Translations under genes and position numbers: made by a program
Notes under the pieces: generated by a model
What the model saw: the letters and a program-made list of their open reading frames with translations, nothing else
What the model was told of the DNA's origin: nothing
Database searches by the model: none
DNA from: Branchiostoma floridae
Taxonomy: Eukaryota; Chordata; Leptocardii; Amphioxiformes; Branchiostomatidae
NCBI RefSeq assembly: GCF_000003815.2
Contig: NC_049980.1
Span: forward strand, 27,951,273-28,015,272
DNA: 64,000 bases
Direction of reading: 5' to 3'
In this document: positions 24,301 to 33,146 of the stretch, piece by piece
Position numbering within the stretch: position 1 is the stretch's first letter
Layout of the letters: the number at the start of each line of letters is the position of its first letter

Positions 24301-27300
24301 AATTATCCCATTCTATTATTTACAATAAGGTTAATACATGTAGTAAATGATGATTACCATATAACTAACATGATACATACTGATAACTGCTGTGTCCCAA
24401 ACGGTACCCGTCCCGTTCTGTGCCCATTCAGGCACGGAATGGCACACAGTCTGACTGTCCAGGTCTGTGCCCGGAAGCGCTGTCAATCACTATGATTGAC
24501 GGGACAGTGATAAATAATTATTTACGCTTATGTTTCCGAATAAGGCTTGATTTTGGGAGATGTTGTGAGAGTTTGTTTCGAGAGTTGGGGAAGTTTGGCA
24601 GTTTAGCGAACCTTTTCTGTGCCAGGTATCCAGAGGAACTGAATGAGAGAACATATACAGTCTTTTCAGTTATTGGTTTGCTTAAAACCATGTCGAACTG
24701 TATAGTAACTTCTATTTCTCATCCATGGCTAAGTTTATTTATGAGGCAAGAAAAGGACAACAAATGTTAATCTTAACAGTTATCTTTATTGCAAGATAAT
24801 ACAATATGCATGCAGATAGTGCAGATAGGAGATTTATCAAATTTGAATGCAGATTAAACACTATTTTGTCCTTTTTAAATCCCACTATATGATTTTTATC
24901 CATAAAATTGTTCATGAAAGACAGACTTAAGCACGTCAATAGTGCATCCCACTTAGATAATTACAAAATACAAAATGTATACATCATGTATAAAACATCA
25001 AAACGGCAAGCTACACCTTGATCAAGTCTCCAAGCCATTCAGTTCGTTGTGTCAGACCTCAGTGCACGATCTGGGGCAAAGCTGGACAGTCCTCAAGTAT
25101 CCAAGAACGTGCTTTTGCCCAGGCACAGTTCTGGATACACGTGGACTATCCAGGACTGTGCCTATATGACATCCTTTCCGTGTCAAAATATCGTATCGTG
25201 AATTCGTCCACGATATACGGACGTATTTTCCGGTTAAATTTATATTGTTTTACGCATACGATATCGTCTCGGAACAAAATATTGCTATACTCAATTATAC
25301 GCGGCAAATTTCACTTTGCTAAGGTATCGTTGTAAGGCGTACTTAAAATTATCGCAATCAGGTATATGATATCGCAATTCAGACGATTTTTATACGGTAT
25401 CGATCTGGCATGTACATCCAATGTCTTAATCTTTTCTGATGACAAAGCGATCTTTTGTATGTTCCAGTAATGTACCTGTTCTGTAGTCGACACAGGCCGG
25501 ACAGTCACAGTGGGCCGCAGTGATGCCGCACCAGTTGTGCGGGGAGCAGCATGGGTGAATCCCGTCAGGGTCGCATTCAGCAGGGTTACCGTCTTCAGCA
25601 AGGTAGCCCTGCCCGCAACGCTCGTCATCACGCCACTTCTTAGGACCTGTAAGGAAAAAATGCAGTAAGCAACGATTAGTCGTATATGGACAAGCAAAAG
25701 ACAACCATGGCTAGATAGTGCTTTAATTGAAGCATCGTAGATGCATTTACTTTTTGTTTCCTTTTTTTATACAATGACGACAGTACTTGTTAGAACGATA
25801 CCTTAGCAAAGTGCATTTTGCTGAGTATAATGGAGTATAGCGATATTTTTGTTCCGAGGTGATATCGTATACTTAAAACGATATCGCTCTGATGGAAAAT
25901 TACGTATATCGTAGACTTTTTTACGCTATGTTAAGGGACGTTTTTAGATACGATATTTTGACACGGAAATGATGCCCCAGTGCCTGGGCATGGTTCTGGA
26001 TAAAGCCGTCTTTTATCCAGAACCGTGCTTGGTGATTAAATAATATAGTCTTGGATATTATATCATCGTTGTACTAAAACATCCGTCTGTTTGTGCAACA
26101 TTAACTTTAAGTCTGTAAATGATCCCCGCCAAGCTTGAAATGTATTTTAATGAGCGAGAATTGCGCTGATCCTTCCTCATCCCAGGGACCCAAATAACAA
26201 AGATGGCGGGGCTGCAGGAAAAAACACGTTGGACAGATCCTCACCTAAAACACTAAGCTTCACCCCAAAGCACAGTATGGGGTAAGGGCCCCTGTGTGTC
26301 CATAACTGTGCGCAATTGGGCACACTTATACCCGCCTCACATTATATACGATCTTCGGACGTACTTCGCGATCGCAGGAAGGTCGGCTGATTTTAAGATC
26401 TTAAGATGGTCTTGCGTATTTTTGGCCCAAAATCTGCCCCCCTCACATATAAGCGAGCCTCTTGCGATCGACGGTGAATAAATCTATGATAATGACCCTT
26501 CCATGACCTCTTGCGCGCGGACAAGGGAACACAAAACGTTCCTCAAAAAAGGCAAGAGATCAATAAATGCTGCTTATTTTGTTGTCGGAATCTTTTTAAC
26601 CAATGAATAGAATGCGCGGGCATAACAGAAATGACACAACAAAGGAATGTATGTCATAAAGCCAGCCTACATACTGCCACAGGGGCCACAACGTTATAAT
26701 TACCCTCACATTCCCAGAAATTCAATATTTGTAAACAATCGGAAGTCGGGTGAACGTCGCCCGAACGTCGCCCGACTAACGGGAGTTCGCCATCCGATTT
26801 GCGTTCGATGATTAATAACTATGTCTGTGGTCGCCTATCGGTCTTCAATCGTTGGATTGACGCAAGACTATTGACCGATACCCTTGCGAGGTACGCACAA
26901 TTTGCACGCACGATCTGCGACTCGGTAACGAGCTCTGCGATCTCGGAGATCTCCTGCGACTTGTCGCTTATGTTAAGAACATGTTTCGCTGCACCGCGAC
27001 CGTCGTAAGACTTCTGAAAATTGCCGGCGATCCCTAAAAATCGCAAGATGATCGTGAGAACACCGGACGTCTTACTCACGAAAATGTCATTTAGAGCTCG
27101 TAAACTAGTCTTTCGATCGAATCGCGCCTAATGTGAGGCGGGTATTATGGACAGTCCCTGCATATCCAAGAACGTGATTTTGCCCCAGGCACGGTTCTGG
27201 ACACGCGGGGACTGTCCCAAACCGTGCCCAAAGAATGGTTCGGGGCACAACAGCTAACTCACGAATTAGTGCAATAATTTGGGTATTTACAGTATATGTG

Positions 27301-29290
27301 AATTCTAAAATCATAAAGGATAATTGTACATATTTCGCCAAAACACAAGCAGTTACTCAAGAAACTGGATATTATTTAAAAAACGACGTTTCAGGTAGCA
27401 TCCTTGAATGCTATTTGGCGTGTCGTATTACCTGGATTTCATACCTTCGTCAGTGTATCAAAGAAATACAGTGTATGATGTTTGCACATGTTTGATGACA
27501 TACATGATATTCGCAAGGCCTGCCAGTCCTGATGTGCTAAGTGTAATTCAACATCAAATCTAAGTTAATCATGAATACATTTTATGATGAAAATAATAAG
27601 AAAAACAATAATCATAACTACATGAATGTATTTTTTCAAGCTACTCCCGTACTAAAGGTCAAGTCCTTTGGCCTTGATATCGTAGTAAAAGTGATCAAAT
27701 ATATATAGGAGGCGGGGAGAAAGGAAAAGTACCGTAATATACATTTGTAATAAAGATCTTATAATAATAATAAAATAAATACCTTATCAGTTGTCCCAAC
27801 ACACCTTATATCAAACTAGAGTTCCACGAACACATACCTTTGCCAAATAAACCAGGTTTGTTATGTAGAATGATGTCTGTAGACAAATGCGTTACTCATT
27901 TCATTTTCTTTATAATTAAATGTTTGGAGTTGGTTTATAAAATTTCGGCATTTATTATGCAAATTAGATCCCAATTTACAATTAATTGATATCAAATTGT
28001 ATCAAGCATTACTTAAGCTATCAGCATACCAAAAATCATGATGATCCTTTGATCCATTCTTGACTTATTCTCTTTCAAAGTCTTTAAATACACCTCTTAC
28101 TCTCTTCCCTCTTTCTCAGTTACATATGTGACAACTTTGATGAAAGTACTATAATGGAATGCAGTGGATTTATGAACTTTTCCTAATCAATTATGCAAAT
28201 TAGCTGTTAACTTGCATAATAAGTATCACATTATATAAGTCTTCAATTAGGCTATCTACATGCCGAAAATCATGACGATCCGTCAACACGTTAATATTTT
28301 CTCATTAATTATACAAATGAGATCATCATTTGCATGATAAATATGTATTGACATTTCTTTCTTTCTCAGCTACATATGTGACAAGTTTTAAAGCCCTATC
28401 ATGGAATGTAGTGAATTTATAAAATATCCTCATTAATTATGCAAATTAGCTGTTGATTTGCATAATTGTTATCTCATTATGTAGGTCTTCACTTACGCTA
28501 CCTACATACAAAAAAACATGATGATCCGTCAACATGTTCATATTTTCTCATTAATTATGCAAATGAGGTCATCATTTGCATAATTGATATCTGTCGACAT
28601 TTCTCTCCTTCCCAGCTACATATGTGACAAGTTTGAAAGTCCTATCATGGAATGTAGTGGATTTATAATTTTTCCTCATTAATTATGCAAATTAGCTGCT
28701 GATTTGCATAATTAGTATACCATTATGTAAGTCATCACTCATTCTATCTACATACCAAAAATCATGACGATCCGTCAACACGTTGTAGAGTTATTCTCAT
28801 CCAAAATTTGAAAGGAAACCGGCGCCTGCAGTTCCAAACTCACAGCACTTACTCTCTGCCTCGAGGGCTATCTACCACTCAAAAATCATGATCACAGCAT
28901 GTCCAGAACACGAGATATCAAAAATTGAGGTTCTGCTGCAGTACCTTAGCAAGCCGCTAGGGGGCCCATTATCGAACTTGACCTTCGTTTTTCCGACCCC
29001 TACCCACCTACTAAATATTATCGGGATCCATCCAAGACTTCTTGAGTTATGCTGTTAACAGACAGACAGACAGACACACACACAGACTCACAAGCCCAAA
29101 ACATAACCTTAGCCATTCTGGCAAAGGTAAGAAAGGTAATAATCTTGCGCTATGCCTTTCTCACCAGGAGAAAGGACAGAGATGACAACATAGAGAGAAT
29201 GGAGCAAAGTTACTTACGTGTTTGGGAGGAGACGCCATTGTAGAACAGGCACCATGCCACCACGCCAACCCACGCTGGTAGTGTTCTCAT
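14885..29290 (-). CDS. Mosaic Cys-loop ligand-gated ion channel with hevein-like, CUB, LDLa, Frizzled, kringle and sushi modules (16 exons, 951 aa)
   Basis: Exons in transcription order: 29290-29218, 25646-25476, 24111-23905, 23506-23378, 23006-22881, 22463-22250, 21613-21459, 21081-20848, 19940-19737, 19388-19273, 18988-18944, 18412-18303, 16914-16733, 16313-15975, 15553-15421, 15302-14885. Every intron is GT-AG and all phases join, giving 2856 nt with one terminal stop. Approximate domains: signal peptide 1-22, hevein-like 30-78, CUB 83-191, LDLa 198-234, Frizzled CRD 238-350, kringle 360-436, sushi 440-504, receptor ligand-binding domain 505-705, TM1 710-731, TM2 737-757, TM3 769-793, acidic cytoplasmic loop, TM4 926-944. 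The Cys-loop is C629-x13-C643. Family knowledge predicts a pentameric plasma-membrane channel. Asp736 at the -1' position suggests cation selectivity. The ligand is unknown because the classical aromatic box and vicinal cysteines are not visible. An in-frame stop lies five codons before the ATG. No transcript evidence is available; the alternative is two adjacent genes, which the uninterrupted phase argues against. Confidence 0.87.
15421..15553 (-). CDS. Channel exon 15: TM3
   Basis: A hydrophobic run AMLIIVCMALMALFMLSTLF followed by IIIIHDKKGPVPKWARTLFLKNIAR, matching the TM3 and post-TM3 MPxWVRxxF motif of Cys-loop receptors. Phase 1 in, phase 2 out. Confidence 0.93.
15975..16313 (-). CDS. 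Channel exon 14: loop C, TM1 and TM2 pore
   Basis: Encodes the end of the ligand-binding domain (GEW motif, LKRDPTYHY) then TM1 beginning ISPCLILIVLM and TM2 from Arg737. The short TM1-TM2 linker has DKGDR in place of the nicotinic GEK, so an acidic residue remains at -1'. Leu746 is the conserved 9' gate leucine. The 20' position is Gly. Loop C lacks the paired cysteines of alpha subunits. Confidence 0.94.
16733..16914 (-). CDS. Channel exon 13: Cys-loop
   Basis: Carries the family signature C-TLDPFLFPHDNMT-C, a cysteine pair separated by exactly 13 residues with the central FP-x-D, preceded by the GEVTW strand typical of the family. After the second cysteine a Trp appears four residues on rather than the usual seven, so loop B is unorthodox. 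Phase 2 in, phase 1 out. Confidence 0.93.
17045..17290 (+). mobile_element. tRNA-like SINE in channel intron 12
   Basis: Box A-like TGGCGCAGTGG and box B-like GGCTCGAGACC within 45 bases, followed by a non-tRNA body. No clear tail or target duplication, so the element is old or partial. Confidence 0.5.
17937..18250. repeat. 157-bp direct tandem duplication
   Basis: The unit beginning GACTACAGCCGACTTAGCTC at 17937 is repeated at 18094 with almost no differences. Upstream (17775-17935) are degenerate GCCGAACACCAGC repeats. It lies in channel intron 12. Confidence 0.9.
18303..18412 (-). CDS. Channel exon 12: receptor loop A region
   Basis: Contains W560-I-D, then LQWEPEKY, and IWKP (586-588), matching conserved nicotinic motifs WxDxxLxWxPxxY and IWxPD. 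The usual Asp after the Pro and the loop-A Tyr are replaced (TLTLQR). Phase 0 in; the donor AA|GTAAAT gives phase 2. Confidence 0.88.
18944..18988 (-). CDS. Channel exon 11: 45-bp receptor mini-exon
   Basis: Encodes DEKTEQIVTSFKAEY between a clear acceptor and TAC|GTAAGT, phase 0 at both ends. A small exon starting with Asp-Glu-Lys at this position is typical of nicotinic receptor genes. The region covers the loop-D strand, where the usual Trp appears to be replaced. Confidence 0.88.
19273..19388 (-). CDS. Channel exon 10: start of Cys-loop receptor ligand-binding domain
   Basis: Phase 1 in, phase 0 out. It encodes an N-terminal helix region and first beta strand (LLSENVYAKKLAP, then LKIKAYVVNIINL), matching the Lxx-Y-xx-RP and V-x-V-x-I-x-x-I pattern at the start of nicotinic receptor domains. 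The exit phase changes from 1 to 0 here, marking the junction between shuffled modules and the ancestral receptor exon pattern. Confidence 0.85.
19737..19940 (-). CDS. Channel exon 9: sushi (CCP) domain
   Basis: A symmetric 1-1 exon of 68 codons with four cysteines in CCP spacing, the motif GETITYTCDTGF and a Trp (EAYWATKRPNC) before the last cysteine. This is a canonical sushi module. It is the last accessory module before the channel's ligand-binding domain. Confidence 0.92.
20150..20830 (-). mobile_element. Reverse-transcriptase fragment in the kringle-sushi intron
   Basis: The minus strand encodes RT palm motifs (SPQGDSLSPQLFNVYYEAAL and the YADDFD box) with a following helical region. 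The family differs from the LINE at 4.3-6.7 kb. It is only a fragment, in the same orientation as the host gene, and starts within about 20 bases of the kringle donor. Confidence 0.75.
20848..21081 (-). CDS. Channel exon 8: kringle domain
   Basis: A single 1-1 exon of 78 codons encoding a complete kringle with six cysteines: ECFDG, VDCDRW, NKCRNP, RPWCFT, FEYCDVIPC. It sits directly after the Frizzled CRD, the order found in ROR receptors and in some MuSK proteins. The donor AAAG|GTAAGT is strong. A reverse-transcriptase fragment lies within a few tens of bases downstream in the intron. Confidence 0.92.
21459..21613 (-). CDS. Channel exon 7: Frizzled cysteine-rich domain, second part
   Basis: Phase 2 in, phase 1 out. 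It carries LPCRSWCEEVKFSC, the classical PCRxxCxxVxxxC motif of Frizzled CRDs, then a Trp and two further cysteines before a short linker. Together with exon 6 it makes a full CRD. Wnt or other ligand binding is possible but not inferable from sequence alone. Confidence 0.9.
22066..22200. repeat. CA-rich microsatellite
   Basis: Interrupted ACACAC/ACAGAT tract in channel intron 6. Apparent ORFs across it are repeat artefacts. Confidence 0.95.
22250..22463 (-). CDS. Channel exon 6: Frizzled cysteine-rich domain, first part
   Basis: Phase 1 in, phase 2 out. It shows the CRD pattern: an early CQD, then MCREIEYQNMTLPN, then a conserved SKCHPRVRDLVCATIVPRC segment, matching the Frizzled core in which a conserved cysteine precedes a helix and the L-x-C-x3-x-P-x-C motif. 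Two potential N-glycosylation sites, NMT and NST, are visible. Confidence 0.88.
22881..23006 (-). CDS. Channel exon 5: LDL-receptor class A module
   Basis: A 42-codon 1-1 exon with the six cysteines of an LDLa repeat and the calcium-binding acidic signature CDGNNDCMDGSDE. The downstream donor (TGTG|GTGGGT) is chosen over an internal GTGAGC because it retains the sixth cysteine and the phase. CUB plus LDLa is also the order seen in NETO and LEV-10 type auxiliary proteins. Confidence 0.9.
23378..23506 (-). CDS. Channel exon 4: CUB domain, second part
   Basis: A 43-codon 1-1 exon finishing the CUB fold: the LTGSRIPDPV strand, a Ser-rich turn, then DFSINLKGFQANY, the usual CUB ending GFxAxY. Of two nearby AG acceptors, only the one giving CT as first bases keeps the frame from exon 3. 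Confidence 0.85.
23905..24111 (-). CDS. Channel exon 3: CUB domain, first part
   Basis: Starts with the CUB-typical Cys-Glu and the FTSPNYPNNYPN motif, then a second cysteine before RYEI, and ends after VDVYDGN. These match the first two thirds of a CUB domain. The second CUB disulphide pair is absent. The donor is A|GTGAGA in phase 1. CUB domains mediate protein-protein contacts in extracellular scaffolds. Confidence 0.88.
25476..25646 (-). CDS. Channel exon 2: hevein-like cysteine-rich module
   Basis: A symmetric 1-1 exon of 57 codons with good acceptor and donor sites. It holds eight cysteines, including the CCSPHNWCG stretch, which resembles the CCSxxGWCG core of hevein-type chitin-binding domains. 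The assignment rests on this cysteine pattern only; carbohydrate binding is not shown. The exon is bracketed by long inverted-repeat arms (25170-25332 and 25794-25978). Confidence 0.75.
26329..27144. mobile_element. Second copy of the same MITE family (816 bp)
   Basis: Ends TACCCGCCTCACATTA in inverted orientation, flanked by TTA on both sides. The internal sequence matches 2416-3179 over most of its length. It lies in channel intron 1; the corresponding place in the left block (about 1858) lacks it. Confidence 0.82.
28100..28800. repeat. Tandem ~250-bp repeats rich in ATGCAAAT
   Basis: Three units in channel intron 1 containing CTACATATGTGACAAGTTT, ATTAATTATGCAAATTAGCT and AAAATCATGACGATCCGTCA. 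Related sequence occurs at 900-1140. Confidence 0.8.
29218..29290 (-). CDS. Channel exon 1: signal peptide
   Basis: Encodes 24 residues beginning MRTLPAWVGVV, with a hydrophobic core and a small-residue VSS motif fitting signal-peptide cleavage near residue 22. The donor reads CAC|GTAAGT and leaves phase 1, matching the acceptor phase of the next exon. A TAA in frame five codons upstream supports this ATG. A near-identical 73-bp copy lies at 3395-3467. Confidence 0.85.
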
Positions 29291-29368
29291 AATGTGTGCT
29301 ATTTAAGGGTAATAGAAAAAAATGTTCATTACAATACCAGCGTGAAATTTAACTAATCCAATGCATTA

Positions 29369-30971
29369 GGCCACAGCAAGTACATTTTATGGATGACATC
29401 CGCGCGCTCATTAATTTTTGCCTGATTTAAAAAAAAAAACAAGATTTTTTTTCTTCTTCGGAGATGGTCAACATGACAAGAAAGTACCAAAATGGGAAAG
29501 TACGTTGTGTTGGAGCCCAATGATTGTACTTGTAGAAGTGACATTAGCGAGATAGGCATGATTGTAGTTACCTCCATGAAATGTCATGGAATGGAGGTTA
29601 TATTTTCTGTTATGTGTCTCTGTCTGTGTAGATGATTACTCAAGAACGGCTGGATGGATTGGTTTCATACTTGTTGTGTTGGTGGGGTGTGATGAAAGCT
29701 CGAATCGATGAGATTTTGGGAGCCGTATCTGTCGTTATAATCGATGTAATAATAGCAGAAATCACCCCTATATCGTGCTTTATGTGTTTGTTAATGGGCT
29801 TAGCTCCAAGCAGATGGTGAGGTGACAGCTGTTTGGGGAACCCCGAGTTTTTTTTAATATGATAATTAGTTTTATTTATGTCTGCTTAGGATATCATGGA
29901 GATGTGAAGCGTAAGTATAATTGTAAGAAGTTGAGGTACATTTAACGATAATGCTTAACAGGTATGGATGTCTCACATACTGTACTGCTGATTTGAGTGA
30001 CATGGTGATTAAAATGCCATTAGGTCCTCTCATCTGGGTTGGGTGTCAGAAGTTTTATGGGCGACACAGATGTTCTGATTTTGTTACGATAAGGGACAGT
30101 TGTTAGTTGTCTCTTTCGTAGCCAATGGTACTTGTTTTTTAGCAGACGGGGTTGGCGCCAAGTATTCATCTTACAGTTGGTGTAGGGCTGTCAGAGGAAA
30201 GTGTGCATCTCGTTTTTGTACCGTGTGAACAGCTGATGTTATGACATATTGGTGGAAAATCAAATCACCATCTGACTAAAGTTGGCCACATCCCTTCTTC
30301 TTTCTGAGTTTCCCAACTTCCTCCCACCACACCGCTCTGAGGCACATAGTCGAACCTCAATAATGCTGACAACCTTAGACATTTCAAATGCCAAACATCA
30401 AGCTTAAGGAACACCACGCTACCATATGCCGTCGACCTCTTAAACGCACATTACACAATTAAGTGTCACATTTTGATAATTACTAATCAGATGGACATCT
30501 GTGTCATTAAATAAATACACCACTACTTTCCCATAACATTTATATTATATAACCATTATTCTCAAATACAACCGACTATAAACATACATACCATCCACAA
30601 AAAAGCAATAAATATTTCAAGGAGGTATGAGGTCCCCGAACTCTAGTTATAGAAGTGAAACCAGCTGGATAGTCTGAAAAGTGGCACCACTATGGAAGTC
30701 ATAAGTGAAGTTGCCAACTTGGTAAGTGATACCAGTCTACCACATTAGTGTCACATTTACTACACTAGTTCACTTCTTTAGTACAGGCATGAATGATTTA
30801 TCGTCAGTACTACCATGTTTTGTCACCTTAACTCTTCTTACAACATTTATGGTGTCTATTTTGAAAATTTAGCCATTTGTTTTTTTTTACCCATCTTGTT
30901 TTTTTTCGCCCTATCTCACTATTTTTGCAGTCTGCAGAGGATGTCATCCATAAAATTTACTTGCTGTGGCC
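29369..30971. mobile_element. 1.6-kb TIR element inserted just upstream of channel exon 1
   Basis: TIR GGCCACAGCAAGTA with inverse at the right end, TTA target duplication at 29366-29368 and 30972-30974, and an intact empty TTA site in the paralogous block at 3543-3545. Subterminal inverted sequence (GGATGACATC) is also shared between the ends. It contains another repeat copy near 29630-29820. No transposase ORF was found, so it is non-autonomous or a composite. Confidence 0.85.
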
Positions 30972-32954
30972 TTACTATGATTTCGGTGTTTTACGACTGT
31001 ATACTTTAATGGCCTCCAAGAGGACTGATCAGGCGTATCCAACAATGCATTGCGGTTTCCGGTCTACGCCAGATATATACGTTGGAATGGAAGTTCTATT
31101 TCATTCGAAACTATGTCGGCGCTCCAGACGGACATAAAAGTGGTGGCTCCCGACTTTTCGTCCTGTAAGCACAATTTGTCAGGTTGTACCGTATCGATAA
31201 CTCACTATTCCTGACATGTGAATACTTACAAGTTTATATTGTGCCTGTCAACCTGCAGTGCTGCTAATTTTTTCTGGTAACCTCAAATTCATGACAGAGA
31301 CACCGGGCTACGGACAAACAACAAACGTGCCAGCTCACAAAAAAAAAATCTAGAACAGGTGTTCTATTGTTCTGCTCTTTTCTTCCATGTGCCAACACAG
31401 GACTCTGATCCGTGCTCTATCAATATATTTCATCATCGAAAATCTGCATACATAAACATTAGTGTCTACATACAATAGACTTTAGTCACTAGGTGGATAC
31501 GTGGGATCTCTGATTTAAAACTAGTGACATTTCCAGAGCTGTTTTTCTGGCTGGTGAACATCTCAACTAGGGCATATCATTTACGTGTGGTTTGCCGGGT
31601 CCCGGGCTGATAAGAGCACAAAAATACGGCATGGCCGAGTCGTCCATGGTCAAGCTGCCACAAAACCGGTTGTACATAGCCTAAAATGTGCCATGCGTCC
31701 GAAAATCACAAAAATGGTTATTTCTTGAAGCTACACGGCAGGGAGATATCCACACCGACAGTGAACAACCGTGTGGATAACTCAGCGAGAGCCCCTGTTG
31801 GGGCACGACACCCCCTTCGATCCCCCGAATCTTAAATTTCTCAGCAAAATGTGGGGACCTTAGATTACCGTGGCACCCAACGCAAGCTGAGACATCATAG
31901 TACATGTTGAACATACTGAAAACCTAAGGTCCCCACGATTTTCAGTAACCGAGGCGAAGATTCGGGAGCATCATGAAATCTTGATGTTTACGTATTGCTT
32001 TTCGAAGACAAAATACCCAAATCTAACGTATAGAATAACTGTTGTTTCCCAAGGAACACCTAAATGGAATATTCATTGCCTCTACGAAGACACTAAAAAA
32101 ACTGACTCCTAAAACTGCACAGCCACGGAGCAGAAAGCCCTAAAAGTGGACAAGGCTGGAAATCACATTCAGCCACACATGGCAAACAACCGGAAGTCAG
32201 GGGTCAAAGGTAAGAATGCATTTTGGGTAACCCCTGATCCCTCCTCTGATGAGCTCCTTATGTGATCAGGTCGCAATGATTTCAACATTTAGAGTATACG
32301 TATACAAGGCAAGAAACTGTCGTTTTTATGTTGTTTTTCTGGCTTTCATAAGGAACAAGAAAGAATTTTTGCTGTCACACTTTACGTAGTAAACGACTAA
32401 TTAACGTTACTGTTGTCCAATGCTTTCTACCTTATCTATTTAACCTGGTGTAAGAAATCTCGCCACTCTTTAAATGTCCTTACGTACTCCAATTGATATC
32501 TAGACGATGTAGATCATTTCGAAGAAAAAACAAAAAGTGTAGTCTTGCATGTAACAAATGTTTAAAGTAACATTTGGTATGACTGTCTATTATACAGTGT
32601 AAATAACTAATGCGTGGCAGAAAAAGAAGCTGTTATTTTTTGGGGATATTGTTAATGGAGAAAACGTCCCAAACAATAAGGTAGGCTGAAAAATGAGCTG
32701 ATTTATTTTTATAACCTAAAATCGCTATTTTGCACATTTGAGAACGGTGTACGCGTGTTTGACATCAAACTACCAGCGGCCGATTAGAAAGAGATTTAGT
32801 CAAGCTACACAGGCAGTTCTGAAGAAAGCAGTAGGCAGAGCACACACCTGCAAAATGGGTCTAAAATGTTGACATAACGTAAATGTCAGGAGTCGGTGTA
32901 CCCTTGCGCCATGCAGGCAAATTATGAATACCTCGACGGGCACGCATGAGGAAT

Positions 32955-33040
32955 TCTCCAAGCAGATACTTTGCTTGGGTGGGACGGGGGAGGGGTCTAA
33001 GTGGCCGCGATTTCTTACCGCTGCTTACAGTACTACTTCT

Positions 33041-33126
<86 letters not shown>

Positions 33127-33146
33127 GAAACCTCTGCTTGGAGAAT
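32955..33146. mobile_element. Foldback element, copy 3, centre replaced by a CA microsatellite
   Basis: Ends TCTCCAAGCAGA and CTCTGCTTGGAGA match the family, but the middle (about 33040-33125) is a long CA tract. Confidence 0.65.
33038..33126. repeat. (CA)n microsatellite
   Basis: Pure CA with one CATA interruption, inside a foldback element. Confidence 0.97.

Noticed and set aside
31010-32265. hAT element with TGATCAGG as 8-bp target duplication
   Set aside because: TGATCAGG occurs at both ends and once in the paralogue, but the bases next to the left copy do not match the paralogue and no terminal repeats were found.
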